In this document: positions 43,590 to 54,000 of the stretch, piece after piece
Layout of the letters: every line of letters starts with the position of its first letter
Position numbering within the stretch: position 1 is the stretch's first letter
NCBI GenBank assembly: GCA_015063905.1
Contig: SVTF01000002.1
Location: 1-64,000, forward strand
Source of the DNA: Oscillospiraceae bacterium
GTDB lineage: Bacteria > Bacillota > Clostridia > Oscillospirales > CAG-272
Length of the DNA stretch: 64,000 bases
Reading direction: 5' to 3'
Made by a program: the position numbers and the translations under genes
The notes under the pieces: model-generated
Seen by the model: only the letters and a program-made list of their open reading frames with translations
Told to the model about the DNA's origin: nothing
The model's database searches: none

Positions 43590-43626
43590 ATTAAAAAAGC
43601 GCAACCGAACGTTCGATTGCGCTTTT
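43590..43626 (-). terminator. Terminator of beta-helix gene 4
   Basis: AAGCGCAA-C-CGAACGTTCG-A-TTGCGCTT is an almost perfect palindrome, followed by T-rich sequence on the minus strand. Confidence 0.85.
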
Positions 43627-43642
43627 AGTTTATTGGTGAATA

Positions 43643-46600
43643 TTATTTGTCGGGGAAGATAGGATTGCCATTGGCATCCTCAACGTCCGATCCAAAAATA
43701 TTCGCGTGCTTTGTATAACCCTTGATTACGTTTGTAATGTCATTGTTGTAATGCTTGTAGTTATACGTGTTATCCGATATTTCAACGTTCATGCAGACGT
43801 CGAGAAGCACCGCAACGCCTGTCTGCTCGGGCAGAAAATCGTCAACAATGGGGTCAAACGTATTGTTTGTTATCGTTACATTCTTTGCCGAGTTGATCCA
43901 GATCGCCAGCCTTTGATCGTTGTTGGTGAATTTGCAGCCCGTGATCGTGATGTTATCTATCGGAAGAGTATCATCGGAGACTTCTGTGCTGGTTCCTTCT
44001 ATTCTTATACAAGCCTGATTTCTGTCGGTAACACCGTTAAATATGTAGCCTGTGTGATCAAACAAACACTGCTGGACGAGTATATTTTTTGCAATAGAGC
44101 TTTCTGCCCACTCGGTCTCACTTCTGATGAGAAGCGCGGAGTAGGAAACGTTTCTGAACGTGCAATGCTTGATCGTTACGTCCCTGGATTTAATGAGGAA
44201 TCCGCGGGAATGAGCGTTGCGTACCAACATATTATCGATGGTGTAATTGCATGCGTTCTGAGTGATGTTATCAACGCTGACCTTGTTGGTCATGTTATAG
44301 TGGTTATCCGAAAGGTCATATCTGACACCCGTGTCGGGATTGATGAGCGCATCGAAATCGACCGTACTTGTCGCGACCGTGACCTTAAATATTCTGGTGG
44401 TATAATGTCCGGTCTTTCCACCTACGGTCAAAGATCCGCTGATGGATTCTACGTATGAAAAGCCGCTAAGTGTAACGGCATCACAAACTGTGCGTCCATC
44501 GGGAGCATAAATGTATATCCTGTCACCCTCGCCGAAGTTTGCGGTAGATGATAGGCTAAGTGTGCCGCCGTTTCCGATGTTGCCCCAGTTTACTCCCGTG
44601 GCGGTGTCCTTATAATAAATGGTAGTTGTTCCGTCGCCATTGTCTACAACACTATGCAAACGGGAGCTTGCGGAGTGCTGGTTACTACCGTCATCCACCA
44701 TGGATTCAACTATGGAGGAGATGATATTGACACCTGTTGTTGTTCCGGTAACATGGAATGCGTCAACAGACGATGAACGTGAGGGGGCGCCGCGGTATCT
44801 TACCTCGCCGTTTACAACCTCTTCATACACCTCAAAATCAACGCCCCATTTATCTTCAAGCGCTACGTATTTGTCGTATGTTTCTTTGTCGATAAGTGAG
44901 CTTGAGTGTGTAGTGTCGTGATATCTTATGAAATTAACGTTGGAAGACACGCCGTTTGCATAAGCGGAGAATGCTGCCGCGTATCCGTACACGGTAACGT
45001 CCTGAAGCGTTATGTTTTTAGAGTTTGAAATGCATACGGAGAGACGGTTACCTCCATTCAGACGGCATGTGAGTATCGTTCCGGGCTCAACTCTATCCCA
45101 GATCGATTTAGCGTTTTTTGCTTCTCCGTGTGTGTAGGGACCGCTGCCCTTGAGCGTTATGGTGATAGTTCCGTCATAATTGCCGTTCGCGTCGAGGTTT
45201 TTAACGGCGGTGTGAGACGATTTGGGGTTTTCGTCGCAATAATACTTGTATTCGCCGTTTTCATCGAGCAAGAACATCTCCGGCCACCAAGTATGGAAGA
45301 GATCGGGGTCGGTTTGTGTAAACCCGTCCCAGAAGCCCGCGTCGGGAATAACTGTAAGTGTATATACTCCGCCGGCGTTGGATTTGTCTACCACTCTCAC
45401 CTGGCCGGAGGAGGGAATAGCATATCCGATCGTAAGACCGTACACGCTAATGTCCGTTGTATCGGCGATATAGAGCTGATTGCTTACATAATTATCATAA
45501 TTCTGCTCGGAATATTCCTGATATACACCGTAAGCGTAGATCTTGGTGTTTGCCAGATCCGCTCTGAGAGATGTAATACCGTTTGTAGAATATGCGCCGG
45601 GAGGGACGATAACAACGTCGGAGCTTGCGCCACAATCGTTGATGTATGCGCCAAGGCTCTTAGCGTAGGTGAAGGAGGCGTCGGTTACGGTGTTTTTTCT
45701 GTCCATACCAACAAAGAGTTCCTTGTTGGTATGAGGAAGGATGTCCTCGTTTGCGCCTACCTCTACACGCGCGGAGACGTCCTTGATGTTGTTTCCGTTT
45801 GTATTGGCGTTACTTGCCTCAAGCAGCGAATGGTTGAGCCCGTCGGCAGAGTAGGTGTTGCCATCGCAAATGATATAGTTGTTGTTTTCAAGGCTTATAT
45901 ATCCGCCAAGGCTGTTAGCCACTACGTAAAGGTTAGTACAGTCATTGCCGTGAACGGAAATAGCTCTGTTCATCGTTATCGAGCAGTTATATCCATCCTC
46001 GATTATTATGGAGTCCTGAACACCTTGGATGTCGTTGAGAGCTATCAGAGCGTTTGTAGTTCCAACTGCTTTGATGCCTATTCCGGATGATAGCACCATC
46101 ACGGTGTTTTCTCTGACTACGCAATCCGTGCCTGCAATATCAACCGCGGAAACGGTGGCAATGATCTTGCAGTCCTGAACGGTCACGTTGTCACCCGAAA
46201 GGGATATGCCGCCCTGCGCGCGTATGTAAGACTTGAACACAGTAACGCCGTCAGCTCTGCCCGTCAAAGCCGCTTCATCACCGTATATACGGCAAGTTTT
46301 GAAGGATATGTTGGAGCTTGCACTGTCGATAACTACGGTTATGTCACTGCTATTTATGTCAAGCTTATAGAACGCGATGTCATGAGAGTTTTCGATAGAA
46401 AGGCTTCCTATAACGAGAACATCCTTGAAAGCGACGTCCGTTGCATCCTTGATAAATATTCCGCCCTCTGCTATGATCGCGGCTCCGTTACCGTAATACT
46501 TTGCGCCCGATTCGAGAACCAGCGCTTCGCTTACTCGCCATACCTCGCCATCCTTGAGCGATCCCTCGCCATCTCTGATTTGCATTTTGGCAAGCAGATC

Positions 46601-47119
46601 GGCTGCGGAAATGTTCTGAGCGGCGGATGCGTCTATATCGTGTTTAACGTTCGAGAAAAATCCGGATTCCCATTCTATGCCCGCCGCGTCGATAACCGCG
46701 CCGTTTCCGTACAATGTAGAATTGTCGGCAACGGTCTGCTCCTCGGTGGTTTCCTCAGTAGTATCCTCGGTGGTTTCCTTAGTAGTATCCTCGGTAGTAT
46801 CCGATTCGGTCGTTTCAGTTGTATCCGTGTCTACAGTTTCGTGAGAGTCTGTTGTTTCGTGAGTTGATGAGTCGCCGTGATCTTCGGTTGTTTCATCAGT
46901 TTCCTCAGTTGAAACATTAGACGTGTCTGTATTATCAGTATTCTTCGAGGTTTCCGTTGTATCAGACGATTCGGATGAACCGCCGACGGTTTCGGTTGCT
47001 TCTGTTGTTCCGGAGGTGCCCGTTGTGGTTTCCGGTGGGCGATTGGCACAACTTGCCAGAGAAATGCATGCTGACAAACAAATCGAAACAATCAATATTG
47101 CTGCTAACAGTTTTTTCAT
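43643..47119 (-). CDS. Right-handed beta-helix lipoprotein 4 of six
   Basis: 1158 residues from ATG at 47119 (MKKLLAAILIVSICLSACISLASC), with GGAG 8 nt upstream; the track start at 47194 is rejected. Lipobox SLASC, then the longest stalk of the set, with repeated TTEDTTEETTE-type units to about residue 130. The YGNGAVIDAAGIEW domain and beta-helix follow. Family blocks: GANEDILPHTNKELFVGM, PSSGQVRVVDK, TWWPEMFLLDENGEYKYY, RSSSVDAFHV, ESMVDDGSNQHSASSRL, RGFLIKSRDVTIKHCTFRN and NYKHYNNDITNVIKGYTK. The second position of the DAFH block differs (RSSS). It is a single-gene transcription unit. Confidence 0.88.
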   Translation of the reverse strand: MKKLLAAILIVSICLSACISLASCANRPPETTTGTSGTTEATETVGGSSESSDTTETSKNTDNTDTSNVSTEETDETTEDHGDSSTHETTDSHETVDTDTTETTESDTTEDTTKETTEDTTEETTEEQTVADNSTLYGNGAVIDAAGIEWESGFFSNVKHDIDASAAQNISAADLLAKMQIRDGEGSLKDGEVWRVSEALVLESGAKYYGNGAAIIAEGGIFIKDATDVAFKDVLVIGSLSIENSHDIAFYKLDINSSDITVVIDSASSNISFKTCRIYGDEAALTGRADGVTVFKSYIRAQGGISLSGDNVTVQDCKIIATVSAVDIAGTDCVVRENTVMVLSSGIGIKAVGTTNALIALNDIQGVQDSIIIEDGYNCSITMNRAISVHGNDCTNLYVVANSLGGYISLENNNYIICDGNTYSADGLNHSLLEASNANTNGNNIKDVSARVEVGANEDILPHTNKELFVGMDRKNTVTDASFTYAKSLGAYINDCGASSDVVIVPPGAYSTNGITSLRADLANTKIYAYGVYQEYSEQNYDNYVSNQLYIADTTDISVYGLTIGYAIPSSGQVRVVDKSNAGGVYTLTVIPDAGFWDGFTQTDPDLFHTWWPEMFLLDENGEYKYYCDENPKSSHTAVKNLDANGNYDGTITITLKGSGPYTHGEAKNAKSIWDRVEPGTILTCRLNGGNRLSVCISNSKNITLQDVTVYGYAAAFSAYANGVSSNVNFIRYHDTTHSSSLIDKETYDKYVALEDKWGVDFEVYEEVVNGEVRYRGAPSRSSSVDAFHVTGTTTGVNIISSIVESMVDDGSNQHSASSRLHSVVDNGDGTTTIYYKDTATGVNWGNIGNGGTLSLSSTANFGEGDRIYIYAPDGRTVCDAVTLSGFSYVESISGSLTVGGKTGHYTTRIFKVTVATSTVDFDALINPDTGVRYDLSDNHYNMTNKVSVDNITQNACNYTIDNMLVRNAHSRGFLIKSRDVTIKHCTFRNVSYSALLIRSETEWAESSIAKNILVQQCLFDHTGYIFNGVTDRNQACIRIEGTSTEVSDDTLPIDNITITGCKFTNNDQRLAIWINSAKNVTITNNTFDPIVDDFLPEQTGVAVLLDVCMNVEISDNTYNYKHYNNDITNVIKGYTKHANIFGSDVEDANGNPIFPDK

Positions 47120-47196
47120 AACCAATACTCCGTTTCTTAAACGAGCGCAATAGCGACGCGAAAGTAAAACATAAACGCGCTCATATATATACATTC

Positions 47197-47225
47197 ATTG
47201 TATCATACCTTGTAATATTTGTCAA
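47197..47225 (-). promoter_or_regulatory. Promoter of beta-helix gene 4
   Basis: TTGACA, 17 bp, TACAAT on the minus strand, about 78 bp before the ATG. Confidence 0.82.
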
Positions 47226-47239
47226 CAGCAGTTAATCGC

Positions 47240-47281
47240 AAAAATGAAATATGCCGACGCGGCTATATTGCCGCGTCGGCG
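47240..47281 (-). terminator. Terminator of beta-helix gene 5
   Basis: GCCGACGCGG / CCGCGTCGGC with an 8-nt loop, followed on the minus strand by ATATTTCATTTTTG. Confidence 0.8.
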
Positions 47282-47293
47282 ATTGTATTTTTA

Positions 47294-50200
47294 TTATCTG
47301 ATTGAATCGGGAAGCTTGGGAGTTCCGTCTTCGTTGGTTACGTCGGTTCCGTGGATATTGGCAAAATTGTATCCGGTTATAACGCTTCTTATATTATCCT
47401 CGTCATAATGAGCGTAGTTGTAAGTGTTATCGGAAATATCCACGTTCATACATGTATCCAAAAGAACCGCGATTCCTTTTTGAGCATCACTGATCTCAAA
47501 ATCAAGAGCATCAAATACGTTGTTTTTTATGATTACGTTTTGCGCAGAGTTGACTCTTATTGCTATTCTCTGCTTGTTATTTGTGAACTTACATCCCGTA
47601 ATTGTGATGTTTTCTATAGGCAGGGTGTTTTCGCTGACTACAGAGCTTGTTCCTTCGATAAGTATACATGCCCTTAATGGATCGTCGTAGCTCTGGAAAT
47701 GGAATCCGACGTTGTCAAAAAGACATCTTTCGATCAATATATTCTTTGCTACCGAGCTCTCGCCCCATTCGGGTTCGACCATGATACGGAATCCCGAGTT
47801 GCATACGTTTCTAAACGTGCAGTTCTTAAATGTAGCGCCTCTGGACTTTACAAGAAATCCGCGCGAGTGACCGTTGAGGACCATAACGTTGTCCATAGTA
47901 TATTCGCAGGAGTTGTAGCTTAAGTTATCTACTATGACTTTATTTGTCATACTGTAGTGGTTATCCGAAAAGTCATATTCGGCATTTGTGTTGGGATTTA
48001 CAAGTGCGTCAAAATCAACATCTTCGGTCTTCACGGTAACGGAATAGTAATCTCTCTTGATGACCTGATGGTTTGCGCCTTCTCGGAGATCATAAGTCAG
48101 AGTTCCTTCTTTGACGGCGGTGCTTAATACCGTGGAGTCACAAACAGTCCTTCCGTCAGGGGTGTAGATGTATATTCTGTCGCCTTCGGAGAAGTTTTTG
48201 CAAGACATCGTGTTCAATGAGTTGGGTGTGGGATTATTATATGAGTTACCCCAGCCAACAGATGAAACGAGAGGCTTATAGTATATGGTGGTTGTTCCGT
48301 CGGAATTTTTAACGTATCCGTGCATACGGGAGCTGTTACCCTTTTGGTTACTGCCGTCGTCAACCATGGATTCGAGCAGGGAAGAGGTAACGGAAACGCC
48401 GTTCTTGTTGCTTGCTATATGGAACGCGTCGATAGAGCCCGAGCGCGAAGCGGGACCGCGATAAATAACGCTACCGTCCTCAAGTGGTTGCTCGCGGACT
48501 TCAAAGTCGACACCCCATTTTTCTTCAAGCGCAAGGTATTTTTCGTAAGTTTCCTTGTCTATAACGTTTTCGCTGTGTACTGCGTTGTGATGGCGCTCAA
48601 AGGAGAGGTCCTTGCTAGTGCCGGTAACGACGCTGAGAACACCTGCGAATCCGTATATTACAGTGTCACGGAATTTGATGTTTGTTGATCCGTTGATAGT
48701 GTAGGAGCCGCCGCCGCCAAAGCTGAAACGGCAGGTTATTACGTTTCCTATGCTCACTCTGTCGTAGAGCGCCTTTGCGGATTTTGCTTCCTTATAGTCA
48801 GTGGAGGCGGAGGAGGGGAGCGTGATTGTGAACGTCATTGTTCCGTCATCGTTTCTTGTGACGGTGTGACTCTTCTTGGGGTTCTCCTCACAGTAGAACT
48901 TTTGCTCTCCATTTTCGTCAGAGAGGAATATCTCGGGCCACCATGTGTGGAATATATCGGGGTCTGTGGTAGTAAAGCCATCCATAAATCCGGCATCGGG
49001 TATAATGGTGAATTTGTATTTGCCGCTTGCCTCGTCGTAGTATTTTTCAACCACTCTGACCTGTCCCGAGGAGGGAAGAACATATCCAAGAGTCAATCCG
49101 TATATTGAAACGTTGGTTGCACCTGAAACAGTTACCTGACCTCTGGAGTATGCCTCCGTATCGGTCTCGGCGTATTCGTTGTAAACGCCGTATGCATATA
49201 TGGTGGTATCGTTGTGATTAGCGTTTATGGAGAGTGCGCCGTAAGCTGCGTAAGCGCCGGGAGCAACCACAACCACTGTACCGTTCTTTGCACATTCCTC
49301 AATATATGCGTTGAGGTTCTTGGCTGTTGTAAAGGATGCGTCGGGGACGGTGGATTTTCTCTTCATTGCTACGAAGAGCTCCTTGTTTGTATGGGGGAGC
49401 AGATCCTCGTTGGCGCCAACATCTGTGCGGTCGTTAACGTTTGTGATGTTGTTGCCGTTTACATTGGTGTTGTCGATCTTTGTGATCGTATGAACAAGAC
49501 CGTCAAAGGGATATGTATTTCCATCGCAGATAAGATAGTCGTTGTCAAGGAGTTCTATATATCCTCCAAGCTTATTGTCTATAACGTAGAGGTTTGTGTT
49601 GTTTGACGTTTCTACACATATAGCTCTGTTGAGTATAACGGAGCAGTTAAAGCTATCGGTAACAACTATGGATTTCTGGACTCCAAGTATCTCGTTGAGA
49701 GCTACAAGGGCGTTAGCTGAACCTGCGCCAACTACAACGCCTGTGCCGTAAGCATATACTTCAATGCGGTTTTCTCTGACTGTAACGTCTTCGCCCACAA
49801 CAGATACTGCTGTATCAGACGCGAATATCTTACAATCCTGTACGATGACGTTGTCTCCTGCGAGAAGCATTCCGTTGTGAGCGTATGCGTAGCACCTGTA
49901 GAGCGTTACGTTGTCTGCACCGCTGACAAACGCGGCGGTATTGCCGCGGAAACGGCACGTCTTTACAGAGATCTCGGAGCTGCTGTCATCTATCAATACT
50001 GCGGTGGAATTGCTCTCTACGTACACCTTATACATCACGATGTCGGCGGAATTCTCAATAACGATGCTTCCGCAAATAAGCATATCCTTGAGCACTACGC
50101 TCTCGGTATCCTTAATAACAATACCGCCCTCTGCGATTATAGCTCCGCCGTTGCAATAATATTTTGAATCTGAAGAGAGAATGAGCGGTTCTGTAACGCG

Positions 50201-50710
50201 CCAGACCTCTCCTTCTTTGACGGCGGTATCTCCATCTCGGTTTATCATTTTGGCAAGAAGCTCCTCGGCCGAGATATCAACTGCCGCGGACTTATCTATA
50301 GATTGTTCTATGTTAGCAAAAAATCCGGGCTGCCAGTCTATACCTGCATCTGCAAGCTCCGCGCCGTTTCCATACAAGTTGTCGTACACAACAGTTTGTT
50401 CCTCTGTTGTTTCTTCTTTGGTTTCGGTCGTGGATTCGGAGGTGTCAGATTCGGGAGGGTTAGACTCGGAAGACGTTGTTTCCTCGGTTGTGATACCCGC
50501 GGACTCGTCATCGGATGTCGATGTGTTATCCGATTCGCTTGAATCGTCGGACGTGTCGGTGGACTGAGCTGTTCCGGGTTCGGTGCTTTCGTTGCCGGGT
50601 GCATTCGTGGTAGTGCCGGTATTATCCGGATCTTGAACGCAGCTTGCCAAGCAAGTGCAAGCGCCAACGATCATGCACAAAGCCAAAAGCAAAGCCAATG
50701 TTTTTTTCAT
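47294..50710 (-). CDS. Right-handed beta-helix lipoprotein 5 of six
   Basis: 1138 residues from ATG at 50710 (AAAGGAGG upstream), opening MKKTLALLLALCMIVGACTCLASC, lipobox CLASC. A Ser/Thr/Glu/Asp stalk runs to about residue 100. Then YGNGAELADAGIDW, the shared pre-domain, and beta-helix. Family blocks: GANEDLLPHTNKELFVAM, PSSGQVRVVEK, TWWPEIFLSDENGEQKFY, RSGSIDAFHI, ESMVDDGSNQKGNSSRM, RGFLVKSRGATFKNCTFRN and NYAHYDEDNIRSVITGYNF. It groups with protein 6 by the GNSSR/SNSSR variant and by HGYVKN after the DD block, so these two are probably the closest pair among the secreted members. Confidence 0.88.
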   Translation of the reverse strand: MKKTLALLLALCMIVGACTCLASCVQDPDNTGTTTNAPGNESTEPGTAQSTDTSDDSSESDNTSTSDDESAGITTEETTSSESNPPESDTSESTTETKEETTEEQTVVYDNLYGNGAELADAGIDWQPGFFANIEQSIDKSAAVDISAEELLAKMINRDGDTAVKEGEVWRVTEPLILSSDSKYYCNGGAIIAEGGIVIKDTESVVLKDMLICGSIVIENSADIVMYKVYVESNSTAVLIDDSSSEISVKTCRFRGNTAAFVSGADNVTLYRCYAYAHNGMLLAGDNVIVQDCKIFASDTAVSVVGEDVTVRENRIEVYAYGTGVVVGAGSANALVALNEILGVQKSIVVTDSFNCSVILNRAICVETSNNTNLYVIDNKLGGYIELLDNDYLICDGNTYPFDGLVHTITKIDNTNVNGNNITNVNDRTDVGANEDLLPHTNKELFVAMKRKSTVPDASFTTAKNLNAYIEECAKNGTVVVVAPGAYAAYGALSINANHNDTTIYAYGVYNEYAETDTEAYSRGQVTVSGATNVSIYGLTLGYVLPSSGQVRVVEKYYDEASGKYKFTIIPDAGFMDGFTTTDPDIFHTWWPEIFLSDENGEQKFYCEENPKKSHTVTRNDDGTMTFTITLPSSASTDYKEAKSAKALYDRVSIGNVITCRFSFGGGGSYTINGSTNIKFRDTVIYGFAGVLSVVTGTSKDLSFERHHNAVHSENVIDKETYEKYLALEEKWGVDFEVREQPLEDGSVIYRGPASRSGSIDAFHIASNKNGVSVTSSLLESMVDDGSNQKGNSSRMHGYVKNSDGTTTIYYKPLVSSVGWGNSYNNPTPNSLNTMSCKNFSEGDRIYIYTPDGRTVCDSTVLSTAVKEGTLTYDLREGANHQVIKRDYYSVTVKTEDVDFDALVNPNTNAEYDFSDNHYSMTNKVIVDNLSYNSCEYTMDNVMVLNGHSRGFLVKSRGATFKNCTFRNVCNSGFRIMVEPEWGESSVAKNILIERCLFDNVGFHFQSYDDPLRACILIEGTSSVVSENTLPIENITITGCKFTNNKQRIAIRVNSAQNVIIKNNVFDALDFEISDAQKGIAVLLDTCMNVDISDNTYNYAHYDEDNIRSVITGYNFANIHGTDVTNEDGTPKLPDSIR

Positions 50711-50810
50711 AAGTGATCCTCCTTTTTGCCGTTTTCGGCGGCAAAATCCAGTATGTAGAGCGAGCGAAGGGTATAACTGTGCCCATATGCTCAATTCTTA
50801 CTCATTATAA

Positions 50811-50839
50811 ATTATATCACTATTCAAAGATTTTGAAAA
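50811..50839 (-). promoter_or_regulatory. Probable promoter of beta-helix gene 5
   Basis: TTTTCA, 17 bp, TATAAT on the minus strand with an extended TGA before the -10. The -35 is weak. The 300-bp gap 50711-51010 otherwise holds only the terminator of gene 6. Confidence 0.55.
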
Positions 50840-50956
50840 TTGCGAAAAAAGCATTGATTTTTGACTTGAAAATATTAAAACGACACAAATTTGGCTTTTG
50901 CTATTTAGTTATATTCAACAAACACCCTGCGCCTTTCATTTTTTGGCGAAATGACA

Positions 50957-50998
50957 ACAAAAAACGAGGTCGCCAAGGCTGATTGCCTTGGCGACCTT
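50957..50998 (-). terminator. Terminator of beta-helix gene 6
   Basis: AGGTCGCCAAGG / CCTTGGCGACCT, 7-nt loop, followed on the minus strand by CGTTTTTTGTTG. Confidence 0.88.
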
Positions 50999-51010
50999 TA
51001 GTTGAATTAA

Positions 51011-54000
51011 TTATTCGGCCTGAAGCTTGTCGGGGAAGATGGGATTTCCGTCTGCGTCCTCTACGTCCGTTCCGAAAATGTTCTTGTAGAATATACCCGA
51101 AACAGCATATCTCACGTCGCCGTTATTATCAATGTACGATTTAAAATTGTACGTATTATCCGATATCTCAACGTTCATGCAGGTATCAAGCAGAACTGCA
51201 ATGCCCTGTGTCCTGAACGTTTCGTTCACTATCGGATCAAAAGTGTTGTTGGTAATGGTGATATTCTTTGCGGAATTGACCCATATAGCCATTCTTTGCG
51301 TGTTGTTTGTGAATTTGCATCCTGTAATAGTGATTCCGTCAATGGGGAGAGTATCCTCGGAGATCACCGAGCTTTGCGCCTTGATGACTATGCATGCTTG
51401 CATATTTTTCGCGTTTGCGCCGTAATTGTATCCGGTGTTGTCAAATAGACACTGCTGGACAAGGACGTCTCTTGCTATCGTAGTCTCACCGTATTGAGGC
51501 TCGATGGTTATCAGAAGTCCCGCGTTGCTGACATTACGGAATGTGCAGTGCTTAAACGTTACTCCCGTTGCTTTTACGAGGAACCCGCGGGAGTGTCCGT
51601 TGCGGACCATAACGTTGTCCATCGTGTAGTTGCAGCAGTTCCAGCTGAGGTTATCAACGGAAAGGCGGTTGGTAAGCTCATAGCCGTTGTCTGTAAGGTC
51701 GAATTCTTGTCCCGTGGAGGGGTCAATGAAGGCTTCAAAGTCCACGTCCTCGGTTTTGACAGTCACCGCGTAGAGGTTTATAAACAGATGCTTGTTTACT
51801 CCACCGTAGGTTTCGTTTATTTCAACTCCGTTTGTCTTTTCCGTCCATGCCGCAATAACAGTGGTGTCGCACACGGTCTTTCCGTAAGGAGTAAATATGA
51901 ATATACGGTCGCCGGGAGAGAAGGTCTTACAGCTTGAGAAGGACAGCTGGTTGGAGGGAAGAGAAGTTGAACTGCCCCAATATACTTCGGATATAAGCTG
52001 CTTATAGTAAAGCGTGGTAGTTCCGTCGTCATTCTTGACGTATCCGTGCAGGCGCGAGCTGTTGGATTTTTGGTTGCTTCCGTCATCCACCATTCCTTCT
52101 ACGATTGACGATGTGACCGATATACCCGTTTTGCTGGAGGTTACGTGGAAGGCGTCAACCGAGCCCGAACGGGAATAAGGACCGCGATATCTTACCGTGC
52201 CGTCCTCAAGGACTTCTTGTCTGACCTCAAAGTCTACTCCGTATTTTTCACCGAGAGCCACGTACTTGTCATAAGTTTCTTTGTCGATGATCTTACCGGA
52301 ATGGGTAGTGTTGTGCTGGCGGGTAAATGTTATCCCCTCGCCATTGCTGCCGGTAAATACGCACATTCCGCCCGCGCTGCCGTAGGTCACGGTGTCGCGG
52401 AAGGTGAGATTGGTGCATCCGACCAAGCGGATGAGCGCTCCTGTATCCGAAGTATAGGATGCAAAGCTTATGCGGCAGGTAATCACATTGCCGACTTCAA
52501 CTCTTTCCCAAAGCTGCTTTGCGGATTTGAACTCGCCGTATTGGTCGTTACCCCTGTTGTGAAGGGTTATGGTCATAGTGCCGTCATAATTGCCGTTTTC
52601 ATCGTAATTATAAACGGTGGTGTGAGCTGTTTTGGCGTTTTCTTCGGGATAGGGCTTCTGTGTGCCGTCTTCGGCTGTAAGGAAGAATTCGGGCCACCAG
52701 GTATGGTATATCTCGGGATTTGTAGTGGTAAATCCGTCAAGGAAGCCCGCGTCCGCGATCACCTTGAGCTGATACGTGTTTCCGTTCTTTATTTTTTCAA
52801 CGATTCTTACCTGACCTGAGGATGGGAGCGTATGCCCCACGGTGAGACCGTAGATGGCGATGTTGTTAACGCCTACAAGGTCAAGACTGAGGTTACCCGC
52901 CTTTAAAGGATCGGTCTCCGCGTATTCCTGATAAACTCCGTAAGCGTATATAGTCGTATTGTCCTGTCCTGCGCGGAATGCTATGGTGCTATTGCTTACG
53001 TATGCTCCGGGCGGGACTATAATGAGGTCCTGCTCCTTGGAAAGATCCTGAATATATCCGCCAAGACCCTTTGCGGTGGTAAGTGACGCGTCCGCTACTG
53101 CCGTTTTTCTGTCCATTCCAACAAAGAGCTCCTTGTTGGTGTGGGGAAGTATATCCTCGTTTGCTCCAACCTCAACGCGCGCGTCAACGTCGGTTACGGA
53201 GTTTCCGTTGATGTTTTGATTGTTTTTGTTAACGACCTTGTGATTAAGACCGTCAACGGGATATGTATTGCCCTCGGCGATGAGGTAGTTGTTGTTTTCA
53301 AGACTCATATATCCGCCAAGGCTGTTGTCTATGACGTAAAGGTTTGTGTTGTTGGTTCCGCTAAGGCAGATTCCGCTATTTAACACAACGGAGCAGTTGT
53401 AGCTGCCGTCAACAGTGACAGAGCTTTGCGCGCCGCGGATGGAGTTTAGCGCTATCAAGGCATTTGTGGAGCCCGCTTTTATTGTAACGCCCGCACCGGC
53501 AGATACCGTTTCGATAGAATTTTCTCTTATCACGCAATCGCTTCCGCAGAGTGACACTGCGTTGAGGGAGGCAAATATCCTGCAATCCTGTACGATAACG
53601 TCATTTCCCGTAATATCTATTCCTCTGTGAGAGTAGATGTAGCATCTGTATATAACGAGATTGCTTGCGTTGCCCACAACGGAAGCCTGGTTTCCGCGCA
53701 ATCGGCAGGTCTTGAACGTTATGTCCTCGCCCGAATCTACCGTTACCGTTGTATCGGTGCTTTCCAGATCCACCTTATACAGTATTATCTGTGACGAGTT
53801 CTCGATAGATAGAGAACCCTTTACGATAACGTCCTTAAGAACTACGTCGAGCGCGTCCTTGATAACTATGCCGCCCTCGGCTATTATCGATGCGCCGTTT
53901 CCGTAATATTTGCTGTTGGAGTTAAGATGCAGAGTGTCGGAAACTCTCCATACCTCGCCCTCCTTGAGAGCATCGGGGCCGTCTCTGTTCATCATTTTTG